This document shows, one piece after another, positions 27,096 to 37,627 of a stretch of 59,206 nt of DNA; the first letter of the stretch is position 1; the number at the start of each line of letters is the position of its first letter. This stretch comes from JBIKLM01 sp044375105 (GTDB lineage Bacteria; Planctomycetota; UBA1135; GCA-002686595). Position numbers and translations under genes: made by a program. The notes beneath the pieces are model-generated. The model saw only the letters and a program-made list of their open reading frames with translations, was not told the DNA's origin and made no database searches. The stretch lies in NCBI GenBank assembly GCA_044375105.1, contig JBILNK010000005.1, forward strand, positions 1 to 59,206, read 5' to 3'.

Positions 27096-28039
27096 GGCCG
27101 CTCCTCGGGGCGGGCCTCGCGTGGGCCGCTGCCGAAGGGCCGGCAGACGCGCGCGGCCGACAGGGGCTGGCCCAGGGCGTGCGCGGTCTTCTCCACGGCC
27201 AGCAGATCGAGGCGCGCCTCCTCGGGGTCGTCGTAGACCCCGAAAAAAGCGGCGCCGCTGCCGGTCAAGCGCCAATGGGACAAACCGATGCCGTCCAGCA
27301 GGCTGCGCATGCCAGCGACCCCGGGCGAGCATTCGATCGCGGCCTGCTCCAGGCCGTTGAAGAGCAGTCCGCGCAGCTCGGACAGCTCGAGGGCCAGCCA
27401 GTCCCGCGGGGCCGAAGCGCGCTCGGGAAAGGCTCCGGCCTCGAGGCCGAGGCGCGCGTAGACCGCGCTGGTCGAGGCCCCCTCGCCGGGCATCGCCACG
27501 GCGAACCAGCGCCGACCGGCCGCTGCAGGCAGCGGCAGGGGCTCGACCCGCTCGCCCCGTCCGCGCCCGTGGGCGTACCCGCTGGCGCGGGCGGCGGCGA
27601 AGAAAACCGTGTCCGAGCCCAGGGACGCCAGCGGCGCCAGCGCCGCCTGTTCGGGCTCTCCGTGGAGGGCGCACAAGCCGAGCAGCACCGCGGCCGCATC
27701 GGCGCTGCCGCCGCCCAGCCCCGCTTTGGAGGGCAGTTCCTTGATCAACTCGATGGCCACCCCGCCGCCCGGGGGGCGGGCCTCGAAGAAGGTCTCCGCG
27801 GCGCGCCAGGCCAGGTTGGTGTGGTCCCGAGGGATGTCCGCGCCGGCGGCGGGACCGGCCAGGGACATCGAAACGCCGGGCCGCGCCAGCCGCTGCAGCG
27901 TGATCCGGTCGCACCAATCGAGAGCCAAAAAGGTGGTGGAGAGCTCGTGATAGCCGTCGCTGCGCCGGCCGAGCACCTCGAGCCGCAGATTCAGTTTGGC
28001 GGGCGCGAGCCAACAGCTCGGCCCCGGCAGAGCCTTCAT
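27092..28039 (-). CDS. ispE: 4-diphosphocytidyl-2-C-methyl-D-erythritol kinase
   Basis: GHMP kinase of the non-mevalonate isoprenoid pathway; phosphorylates CDP-ME. 315 residues. The N-terminal PAKLNLRLEVLGRRSDGYHEL is diagnostic and contains the catalytic Lys15. The ATP loop PSKAGLGGGSADAAA lies at 103-117. The third motif SLGSDTVFF replaces the common GADVPFF but keeps the catalytic Asp. The C-terminal LTGSGAAFFGVY is also typical. ATG 28039 overlaps the panC stop by ATGA, and its own stop overlaps the DUF2520 start. Confidence 0.96.
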   Translation of the reverse strand: MKALPGPSCWLAPAKLNLRLEVLGRRSDGYHELSTTFLALDWCDRITLQRLARPGVSMSLAGPAAGADIPRDHTNLAWRAAETFFEARPPGGGVAIELIKELPSKAGLGGGSADAAAVLLGLCALHGEPEQAALAPLASLGSDTVFFAAARASGYAHGRGRGERVEPLPLPAAAGRRWFAVAMPGEGASTSAVYARLGLEAGAFPERASAPRDWLALELSELRGLLFNGLEQAAIECSPGVAGMRSLLDGIGLSHWRLTGSGAAFFGVYDDPEEARLDLLAVEKTAHALGQPLSAARVCRPFGSGPREARPEERP

Positions 28040-28923
28040 GGCTTGGGCCCCGTCGTGGGCAGGGGCCCATCCAGGCGCAGGTTGTCGATCAAGCGCACCG
28101 GCCCGATGCGCACGGCCAAGAGCGCTTGGGCGCGCTCGAGGCGCTCCGGTTCGCTGGCGAAACGCTCGGGATCGCGCACCACGGCGTAGTCGATGCGCTC
28201 GCCGCGCAGGGCGGCCTGCAGCTCGGCCTCCAGGGCGGCCCTGCGGCGCTCCCCGCGCTGCCAGGCCGCACGCGCGGCCAGCAGGGCCCGATAGAGCAAA
28301 GCCGCGTGCTCGCGTTCCGCAGGCGAGAGCCGCTGATTGCGCGAAGAGCGCGCCAGCCCGCTGGCTTCGCGCTCGGTCGGGCAGACCACGATCTCGGGGA
28401 AACCGAGCCGCCGCGCCAGGTGACGCACCACCAGCGTCTGCTGGAAATCCTTTTCGCCGAAATAGGCCCGCCGCGGGCTGACCCACTCGAACAGGCGGCG
28501 ACAGATCGTGGCCACGCCGGCGAAATGACCGGGCCGGAAGGCCCCTTCGAGCCCGTCCGCATCCGGCCCCGGATCCTCGCGCGGGATCGCGTCCAGCCCC
28601 CGCTCCGTGAGGGCCGCGCCGAAGTCCGGGAAGAAGTCCGCCAGCTCGCCGGTGAACAGCAGGTCGTTGCCCACCCCGGCCAGCAGGCGGGCATCGCCGT
28701 CCAGGTCGCGCGGATAGGCGGACAGGTCCTTCGGATCGTCGAACTGCAGCGGGTTCACGAACACGCTGACGCACACGGCGCCGTTCTCGCGCTTGGCGCG
28801 GCGCACCAGTTCGAGGTGGCCCTCGTGCAGGGCCCCCATGGTGGGCACGAAGCCGAGCGTGCGTCCCTGGGCGCGCCAATCGCGGGACCAGGCTCGAGCC
28901 TCTTGGGGTCCGGTGCGGATCAT
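28036..28923 (-). CDS. panC: Pantothenate synthetase
   Basis: Condenses pantoate with beta-alanine, using ATP, in pantothenate/CoA synthesis. 295 residues. Nucleotidyltransferase motif PTMGALHEGH (27-36), pantoate-binding FVNPLQFD, FGEKDFQQ, and the KMSKS-like SSRNQRLSP are present. Slightly longer than average because of an insert near GPDADGLEGAFRPGHF. ATG 28923; about 70 bp after folK. panB is not in the window. Confidence 0.97.
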   Translation of the reverse strand: MIRTGPQEARAWSRDWRAQGRTLGFVPTMGALHEGHLELVRRAKRENGAVCVSVFVNPLQFDDPKDLSAYPRDLDGDARLLAGVGNDLLFTGELADFFPDFGAALTERGLDAIPREDPGPDADGLEGAFRPGHFAGVATICRRLFEWVSPRRAYFGEKDFQQTLVVRHLARRLGFPEIVVCPTEREASGLARSSRNQRLSPAEREHAALLYRALLAARAAWQRGERRRAALEAELQAALRGERIDYAVVRDPERFASEPERLERAQALLAVRIGPVRLIDNLRLDGPLPTTGPKP

Positions 28924-28993
28924 CGTTCCAGTCGGTGCTTCGCCGGGGCTGCTGTCAAGCTGCGCGAGGCCCGCACGCCCGCCCCGGCCGACC

Positions 28994-29515
28994 TCAGCGG
29001 GCCTCCGGCAGGCGCCCTTCGGCGGCCTCGAGTTCCGCCAGCGCGGCCCGCGCCGTGCGGCCGCTGGGCAAGCGAAAATCTGGGTCCAGCGCGCACAGGG
29101 GCGCCAACACGAAGCGGCGCCGTTCGAAGCGCGGGTGGGGCAGGGTCAGGCCGGCTCGGTCGCGCCGCAGATCGCCCAGACAGAGCAGGTCGAGATCGAG
29201 GGGCCGGGCTCCATGGCGGCCTTCCCTGGAGCGATCGCGGCCGGCGCGGGCCTCGATGCCGTGCAGCAGCCCGAGCAGCCATTCGGGCTCGGCGCTGGTC
29301 TCGAAGGCGGCCACGCCGTTCAGGAAATCGGGCGTGCCAGGCGGGCAGTCGACCGGCGTGGTGCGCAGCCACGCGGAGCAGCGCAAAGCGACCAGCTGCG
29401 GGCAGGCTCCCAGCGCTTCGAGCGCGCAGGCGAGCGTGCGCTCCGGCTGCCCTCGATTGGCCCCCAGGGCGATCCAGCCCGCGCGGCGGCCGGGCGCGCC
29501 CCCGGCGGCGCTCAC
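28994..29515 (-). CDS. folK: 6-hydroxymethyl-7,8-dihydropterin pyrophosphokinase
   Basis: Transfers pyrophosphate from ATP to hydroxymethyl-dihydropterin in folate synthesis. 173 residues. HPPK motifs in order: ALGANRGQPERTL, FLNGVAAFET, the metal/ATP signature ARPLDLDLLCLGD, and LPHPRFERRRFVLAPLCALDPDF. The start is GTG 29515, whose GTGA overlaps the pssA stop; the upstream continuation of the frame overlaps pssA and is not protein-like. folB and folP are not adjacent. Confidence 0.94.
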   Translation of the reverse strand: MSAAGGAPGRRAGWIALGANRGQPERTLACALEALGACPQLVALRCSAWLRTTPVDCPPGTPDFLNGVAAFETSAEPEWLLGLLHGIEARAGRDRSREGRHGARPLDLDLLCLGDLRRDRAGLTLPHPRFERRRFVLAPLCALDPDFRLPSGRTARAALAELEAAEGRLPEAR

Positions 29516-30426
29516 AGGGACCGGGCCCGCCGGTGCGCCGCGAGGGCCTCGAGGCCCCGTCGCCAGAGGGGCCACACCAGGCCGCTGGCGACGAACCCCA
29601 GGAAGCCGAGGAACAGGAACGGCACCGGCGCGAGATAGAACAGCGAAAGTCCGAAGACCCCGTAGATCAGCCCGATGAACGGCGTCCGGCCGCGGGTCAG
29701 CCACTGACCGAAATGGCGGTAGGGCACGCGCGAGACCATCAACAGGCCGAGCAGCGGCAGCAGCAGCAGCAACAGCGACAGCGCCGGCGTCAGCCAGGGG
29801 TCCCAGGCGATGCGGTCCATCCAGCCCATCACCCGGCGCAGCGGGGTGGGCGTGCCGGCGGAGACCTCGAGGGCCGGGTAGCGCAGGATCAGGTACAGCC
29901 ACAGGGAGGAGCACACCAGCCCGGCCGCCGCAGGCGAAGGCAGGCCCGAAAACCAGCCCGGCTCGCGGGGGGCGTCGTTCGCGCGGGGGCCCTCCTCGTG
30001 CTCCAGGTTGAAGCGCACCAGGCGCAGCATGGCCAGCAGGGAGTAGGCCGCCACGGCCAGGAAGTGCACCCGCGAAGCGCCGCCGCTGGCGGCGTTCCAG
30101 TCGGCCCCGGCCCCGAGCAGGTCGCGAGCCGCCAGGCACTTGGCCAGGATCGCCGGCGTCAGCCCGAAGGTCAGGGCATCGGCGAAGGAGTCGAGCTGCG
30201 CGCCGAAGTGGCTGGAGGCGCCGGTCATGCGGGCCACGAAGCCGTCCAGGGCGTCGAAGATCATCCCCAGGAACACCAAGGCGCAAGCGCGCTCCATCTT
30301 GACGTAGAACAGCTCCGGGCTGGACCCCAGCGCGGCCAGCCCATCGATGGCGGTCGCGATCGCCAGGACGCCGCAGAAGGCGTTGCCCAGGGTGATCAGG
30401 TTGGGCAGGAGATGGATGGTGCGCAT
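29512..30426 (-). CDS. pssA: CDP-diacylglycerol-serine O-phosphatidyltransferase
   Basis: Makes phosphatidylserine from CDP-diacylglycerol and serine in the membrane. 304 residues with about seven to eight spans. The CDP-alcohol phosphatidyltransferase signature is perfect: D58, D61-G62, A65-R66, G75, D79, D83 (DALDGFVAR...GAQLDSFAD). The opening MRTIHLLPNLITLGNAFCG is typical. First gene of a tight operon (folK, panC, ispE, DUF2520 follow) and divergent from eno across about 100 bp. ATG 30426. Confidence 0.95.
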   Translation of the reverse strand: MRTIHLLPNLITLGNAFCGVLAIATAIDGLAALGSSPELFYVKMERACALVFLGMIFDALDGFVARMTGASSHFGAQLDSFADALTFGLTPAILAKCLAARDLLGAGADWNAASGGASRVHFLAVAAYSLLAMLRLVRFNLEHEEGPRANDAPREPGWFSGLPSPAAAGLVCSSLWLYLILRYPALEVSAGTPTPLRRVMGWMDRIAWDPWLTPALSLLLLLLPLLGLLMVSRVPYRHFGQWLTRGRTPFIGLIYGVFGLSLFYLAPVPFLFLGFLGFVASGLVWPLWRRGLEALAAHRRARSL

Positions 30427-30528
30427 GGCCGCGGCATTTTGTCCCAGGGGATGCCCCGGGGGCAAACCGGGGAAGGGGACGCAGCGGCCGCCTGCCGCCG
30501 GCGCCGCGCGGGCAGTATGCTGCCCCCC
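30427..30528. promoter_or_regulatory. Divergent promoter region pssA / eno
   Basis: About 100 bp must serve both directions. A -10-like TATGCT lies at 30516-30521, only 7 bp before the eno ATG, which would give a leaderless or very short-leader mRNA. No clear -35 match, and no ribosome site before the eno ATG. Confidence 0.35.
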
Positions 30529-31791
<1,263 letters not shown>

Positions 31792-32143
31792 GGACGGGCC
31801 GGGGCCCGCCATCCGGCCGGCGCGGAGGCGGGGCGCAGGCCTCCGGGATCCCGCCGGCGAACGGGTGCTCGGCCCGCGCCAGGTCGGCCTGGAACCGAGC
31901 GGCTCGGGCACGGCCTTCGAGAGCGGACTCCGCAACGGCGGAGTCTTGTAGGCTTGGTAAGTTTGCAGCCCTGGGACGGAATTGGCGCACGACCTTTGCA
32001 AGCGCACGGGCAGCTCGGGATGCTGAATAAACGCTTGGATCGAGCCCCTGGAATTGGGGCTCGGTCAGAGCTCCAGCCCACACCTCGGAGGCCGCGTCGC
32101 TGCGGCCCCCGAATTCGATCCGGCCCGCCCCCGGCCCACCGCC
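31792..32143. other. Gap between eno and the FtsB-like gene
   Basis: About 350 bp. It includes a hairpin CGAGCCCC (32041-32048) / GGGGCTCG (32056-32063) with a 7-nt loop, which may end eno transcripts although no T-tract follows. The stretch around 31945-32040 is less GC-rich and could carry a promoter. No gene recognised. Confidence 0.4.
32041..32063 (+). terminator. 8-bp hairpin after eno
   Basis: CGAGCCCC, loop tggaatt, GGGGCTCG: a perfect 8-bp stem about 250 bp after the eno stop. No T-run follows, so termination efficiency is doubtful. Confidence 0.35.
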
Positions 32144-32677
32144 GTGACCCCCAAACACCCTCCCCAAAGCCCCTCCGCCGAAGCGGCTCTGCTCGCCGAG
32201 CCCCGCGGCTGGTGGGCCAGCCTGGGCCTGGCCCTGTGCGAGGTACTCCCGGTCGCTGCGGCTTTCGGGGTCTTCGCGCACCTGTGCCTGCACGGCCTGG
32301 AGCCGGAGCTCGGGAAACGCCAGCGCCTTGAGGAGATGCGCGCCCGGCTGCTCGAGGACCGGGCCGAGCTGCTGCGCCGGCAGGCGGACCTGACCCAGCT
32401 CTCGGCCGCGATGGAGGATCCGATCTACGCCGAGCGCATCCGCCGGCTGGATCGAGCGCGTGCGCCCCAGACCCTGCCGGCGGACCTGGACCCGGCCGCG
32501 CTCGAGATCGTCGAGGGCAAGGACCTCTACAAGCAAAGCCCCCGCCCCCAGAGGGAGCCCTGGGCCATGCCGGACTCCTTCGACCGGGCCCACCTCGAAG
32601 CGCAGCGGGATTCCTCCGCTGGCCAGCCACAGCCGCGCTCCCCCTCCGGGCGGACCGGGGCGCGCCGCGTGCGCTAG
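32144..32677 (+). CDS. FtsB/DivIC-like septum-formation protein (probable)
   Basis: About 177 residues: a cytoplasmic N-terminus, one span (LGLALCEVLPVAAAFGVFAHLCL), and then a short coiled coil (LGKRQRLEEMRARLLEDRAELLRRQADLTQL). DPIYAERIRRLDRA follows, the position and pattern of the DP.YiE..AR segment of FtsB/DivIC. A Pro/Arg-rich tail ends it. The position after eno agrees with this. Members bridge FtsL and FtsQ in the divisome; many planctomycetes lack FtsZ, so its role here would need care. Start GTG 32144, no good ribosome site. Confidence 0.55.
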   Translation: MTPKHPPQSPSAEAALLAEPRGWWASLGLALCEVLPVAAAFGVFAHLCLHGLEPELGKRQRLEEMRARLLEDRAELLRRQADLTQLSAAMEDPIYAERIRRLDRARAPQTLPADLDPAALEIVEGKDLYKQSPRPQREPWAMPDSFDRAHLEAQRDSSAGQPQPRSPSGRTGARRVR

Positions 32678-32971
32678 GGCGCCGGATCGGGGGCGACGTG
32701 CGGACCCGGGGCCTGGCGAGGGGCTCGGGCGGGCGCCGTGGTCTCCATGGGGGGCGCCGGCCTCGCTGCGCCCATGTGGAGCCGGGGATCGCCACCCTCG
32801 GCGGGCGACTCTCTCGCGGGGCACGGGCGAGCTCCTGAACCGCAGCTCTGCCGACGCGAGCGGCAGCCGAGGTTCCGACGGGCGCGGACCGGCGGCCGGG
32901 AGGCCTTGGGAAGCCGGCCGGGCAGGCGGCAGAATGCGGGCTGCGGCTTCCCGGCGGAACCGCACTCCCCC

Positions 32972-35089
32972 ATGCGCGCGACCGGCAGCTTTTTCTTCAG
33001 GACGGTGCTGCTTGGTTGGGCGCTCGCGAGCGGGGCTCCGCGCTCGGCTGCACAAGGCCCTTTGTGGAGCGAAGGCCCGCTGGGCTCCGATCTCGTGCTG
33101 GTGCTGGACGGGGCCGCGCAGCAGGCCCTCTCGGCCGCCGATGGGATCTTGGCCCGGGCGCGCATCGAGCGCGGCGAGGAGGCCCGCCGGCTGACCCGGC
33201 AAGCCTTGGAAGGCTGGGTGGCCGCGATCCGCAGCGCGGAGCCCGGCGCTTGCGTGGCTTGGAGCGAGTGCTGGCCGGCGGGGCGGGCGCCCGGGGGCTC
33301 CCCCGCCGAGTCCGGCGGCGCGGCCCCGCGGGCCAGCGAAGGCCTCGAAGTGGCGCTGTTGCGCCGGGTCGACGCGCTGTCCCCCGAGGAGGGCGCCCTG
33401 TGGAGCGAGCAATTCGAAGCGGTCGCCGCAGCCGAGTTCGAGCGCGCCCTGCGGGCGCAGCGCCCGCAGGTGGCCCTGGCGGAACTCGAGCGCTGCCTGC
33501 CAGGCACCCGCGGGGCCCTGCGGGCGGCCCTGTGCCTCGCGGATCTGGCCCTGGCCCACGGCGCGCGGATCGAAGCCCGCACCCAGGCCGAACGGGCCGC
33601 CGCCCACGCCCGCCGGCTCGGCGACCCGCAGGCGGCTGCTGCGGCCAAAGCCCGCCTCGGGGCCCTGGAGGCTCCCGATCGGCCCCGGGAGCCCTCCGAT
33701 GCGCCGCGTCCGAGCCTGGCACCCGGCCGACGGCTCGAGCTCGGGCCCGCCGGGACGCGCTTCGGGGGCTTCGGAGCGAGCCGCCTCGGGCTGTTGCCGG
33801 GGGCCGCGCTGCTGGCCCCCGATCGGCTGCTGGTCCAGGGCGCCCAGGCCATGGCCCTGATCGATCCGCGCGAGCCGCGCTTGTTGGCCGCCTTCGACCC
33901 GGGGCGCTCGGTCGCCTCCGCCTGCGGAGCGCCGAGCTTCCCCTACCCGAGCCCCGTGGATCCCCCCTGGCGTCTGCGTCCCGCGGCCTTGGCCGGGGCC
34001 GAGGCGGGGCTCGTGGCCGTGCTGGGGCGCTCGCGCCAGGGCTCGCCGGGCAATCAGATCGCGGGCCTGTCCCTGCCGCCGACGGCCAACTTTGCCCTGG
34101 AGGTGCCGGAGCTGCCCCTGCGCTGGGTCTGGTGCCGGGGCAACCTGAGCCCGAGCCCCTCCGCGGATGGCCCGCCCAGCGCCCCGATCCCGCCGGTTCT
34201 GGCCGAAGCCGAGCTCGGCGGCTCCCCGCTGGTGTGCGGCGAGCGCGTGCTGGTCAGCGCCCGCCGGACCGAGGGCGAAGTCGAAGCCTGGCTGCTCGGG
34301 CTCGACGCCCTGGACGGTCGGGCGCGCTATGCCCGGCTGCTGGCGCAGGGGTCCCTGCGCGGCGCGGATGCGAGGCGGCTCTCGGGATCCTCGGCGGCGG
34401 CCCTGGCCCAGGCTCCCCTGTGGACACAGGGCGGCCGAGCCCTGGTGGACACCGGCCTCGGGGCCCTGGCCTTGATCGATCTGGCCGACGGCCGGCTGCA
34501 CTACTGCCTGCGCCTGCGCCGGCCGCCGGACGAGCAGCGCGGCGGCTTCGCGGGCGAGCGCTGTCTGGCGCTGCCGCCGGCTGCCGGCCAGGAGCGTGGC
34601 ACCTGGCTGGTGGCCAGCGCGGATTCGGACCGCCTCTACCGGCTGCCGGATGGTCCCCTCGGCCTGCCCGCGGCTCCGGGGGCCTCCCCGCTGGCCCCGC
34701 CCCTGCCCCAGCGCGGCGAGATCGCCTTGTTGTGGAGCGACGGGGCGCGCGCCCTGCTGCTCGGCAACGAGGGCCGCCGGCGCATCCTGCTGGAGCTGGA
34801 CCTGGCCAGCGGCGAGCGCCGACCGGCGCTCGAATTCGCCCCCGGGGAGCGCCCCTCTCCGCTGGCCCTGGCCGTGCCCGATCAGCAGGTCCTGTTGCTG
34901 GCCAGCGACGTGGCCTTGTACCTGTTCGACCTGCGCGAGGCGGGCGCTCGCCTGCTGGCGGCCCAGCCGATCGAGCGGGCCCTGGGGGAGGTCGCCGACC
35001 TGCCCGCCATGGCCGCGGAGGTGCTGCGGGTCGGCCGGCAGGTGCTGGTGCTCGAGGCGGAGTCCCTGTTCGCCTTCGAGCTGCTCTGA
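32972..35089 (+). CDS. Secreted PQQ-like beta-propeller protein
   Basis: About 705 residues. Signal peptide MRATGSFFFRTVLLGWALASGAPRSAAQG. Residues about 40-250 are helical and TPR-like (AELERCLPGTRGALRAALCLADLALAHGARIEARTQAERAAAHARRLGD). The remainder is beta-rich with propeller-like blades (MALIDPREPRLLAAFDPG, ALALIDLADGRLHYCLRL, DVALYLFDLREAGARLL). It looks like a shorter relative of the 1509-residue protein at 42649. No catalytic residues recognised; probably a scaffold or sensor at the cell surface. ATG 32972. Confidence 0.75.
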   Translation: MRATGSFFFRTVLLGWALASGAPRSAAQGPLWSEGPLGSDLVLVLDGAAQQALSAADGILARARIERGEEARRLTRQALEGWVAAIRSAEPGACVAWSECWPAGRAPGGSPAESGGAAPRASEGLEVALLRRVDALSPEEGALWSEQFEAVAAAEFERALRAQRPQVALAELERCLPGTRGALRAALCLADLALAHGARIEARTQAERAAAHARRLGDPQAAAAAKARLGALEAPDRPREPSDAPRPSLAPGRRLELGPAGTRFGGFGASRLGLLPGAALLAPDRLLVQGAQAMALIDPREPRLLAAFDPGRSVASACGAPSFPYPSPVDPPWRLRPAALAGAEAGLVAVLGRSRQGSPGNQIAGLSLPPTANFALEVPELPLRWVWCRGNLSPSPSADGPPSAPIPPVLAEAELGGSPLVCGERVLVSARRTEGEVEAWLLGLDALDGRARYARLLAQGSLRGADARRLSGSSAAALAQAPLWTQGGRALVDTGLGALALIDLADGRLHYCLRLRRPPDEQRGGFAGERCLALPPAAGQERGTWLVASADSDRLYRLPDGPLGLPAAPGASPLAPPLPQRGEIALLWSDGARALLLGNEGRRRILLELDLASGERRPALEFAPGERPSPLALAVPDQQVLLLASDVALYLFDLREAGARLLAAQPIERALGEVADLPAMAAEVLRVGRQVLVLEAESLFAFELL

Positions 35090-35594
35090 GGGCGCGCCGC
35101 CCGCCGGCGACCCTGGGCCGGCCTCGTGCAGGGCGGTCCTGGACGGCGGCGCCGGGCTCCCACCAGGTCCGAGCCGGCCCGGCCGCTCGGGTCCGCTCGC
35201 GGGGGCCCGGCCAACCGCGCCACCGTCCGACGCCTGGGAGGGCCGGACGGGACGGCTCCACGGCCGCGAGGCTACGATCCGACCTCCTGCAGCACAGCCA
35301 GCGACGAGGCTCCTCGAGCTGCGGCCTGGGCTGCGAGGTCTCGGTCGCCGGCCTATGAAACCCTGCGCCGATCCGGCCCGGCCCGACGCTCCCGCTCGCC
35401 GCGACCCAAGCCCCTCAGCGCTCCGCCGACCGCCGCAGGCCGACCCGGCGGGACGCCGCCGCCCTGCGGCTCGCCGGCCCGGGTCCCAGCCTGGATCCGG
35501 ACCGTCCGGCGGCAACAATCCGTCGACCGCGCCGTAAGGCGCCCTCTCCACCCCGGGTCCCGTCCCGGGGCCTCCCACCCAGCCCGCCCCGCCG
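35090..35594. other. Intergenic region ahead of the MoxR cluster
   Basis: About 505 bp, GC-rich, presumably containing the promoter of the moxR-led cluster. Frames stay open through it on both strands, but none has protein character. No clear promoter or terminator. Confidence 0.4.
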
Positions 35595-36629
<1,035 letters not shown>

Positions 36630-36667
36630 GCGCAGGCGCCGGCCCCCGGCCGCCCCCTGATCCCCAG

Positions 36668-37627
36668 ATGGCAGACAACGATCCGCGCCCTCCCGCAGCC
36701 TTCGACCCGGCGGCCCTCGACAAGCTGGGCAAGCTGGCCCTGGTGGCGCGCACCGTCGTCGATGGCTTCATGGCCGGCCAACAGGTCTCGCCGCACCGCG
36801 GCAGCTCGATCGAGTTCGCGCAGCACCGCGAATACGTCGCCGGGGACGACCCGCGCTTCGTGGACGAAAAGATCTACGCCCGCACCAACCGCTTGGTGGT
36901 CAAAGAATTCGTCGAGGAGACCAACCTCGCTTGCCACCTGCTGGTGGACGGCAGCGCCTCGATGGGTTTTGCTTCCGCCTCCCTGCCGGGCTCGGCGCCG
37001 CGCACCAAGTTGCTCTACGCCAGCTGGTGCGCCGCCGCCCTGGCGCACCTGGTGCTGCGCCGCCGCGACGTGGCCGGCTTGGTGCTGTTCGACCAGCGCG
37101 AGCGCACCAAGGTGCCCCCCAAGAACGGCGCCGAGCAAGCGGCGGCGATCCTGCGGGTGCTCGAGGCGGCCAAACCCAGCGGGCCCACGGCCGTGGGCGC
37201 CAGCCTCGACTGGCTGGTAACGCGCCTGCGCCGCCGCGGCATCGTGTGCGTATTCTCGGACTTCTTCGAGGATCCGGATCTGATTCTGGCGGGTGTCGAG
37301 CGCCTGCGCCTGGCCGGCCACGAGCCGATCTTGTTCGAGGTCCTCGATCCGGCCGAGCTGCGCTTCGATTATCGCGGGCACCTGCGCTTGGACGACCTGG
37401 AGGGCGGCCCCTCGCTCAAGGTCGACGCTCAATCGGTGCGCGAGGCCTACCTCGAAGAGCTGGAACGCCACCGCTCCGGCCTGCGGCGGCGCGCCGCGGC
37501 CTTGGGGGTCGACTGGGTCGAGCTCTGCACCGACACGCCCCTCGACGTCGCGCTCAGCGCGTACCTGAGTCGGCGCCTGGCGATCCGGCGCGGCGGCCGC
37601 CTGCGCACCCCGGGAGGCCGCGGTTGA
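36668..37627 (+). CDS. DUF58-domain protein
   Basis: 319 residues, without signal peptide or spans. The DUF58 core is visible: GSSIEFAQHREYVAGDDPRFVDEKIYARTNRLVVKEFVEETNLACHLLVDGSASM. The last part is a VWA-like strand with DGSAS. The common 'DW' after GDDPR is replaced by 'DE'. It acts with MoxR in an unknown maturation step (family context). ATG 36668; the stop overlaps the next start as TTGA. Confidence 0.9.
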   Translation: MADNDPRPPAAFDPAALDKLGKLALVARTVVDGFMAGQQVSPHRGSSIEFAQHREYVAGDDPRFVDEKIYARTNRLVVKEFVEETNLACHLLVDGSASMGFASASLPGSAPRTKLLYASWCAAALAHLVLRRRDVAGLVLFDQRERTKVPPKNGAEQAAAILRVLEAAKPSGPTAVGASLDWLVTRLRRRGIVCVFSDFFEDPDLILAGVERLRLAGHEPILFEVLDPAELRFDYRGHLRLDDLEGGPSLKVDAQSVREAYLEELERHRSGLRRRAAALGVDWVELCTDTPLDVALSAYLSRRLAIRRGGRLRTPGGRG

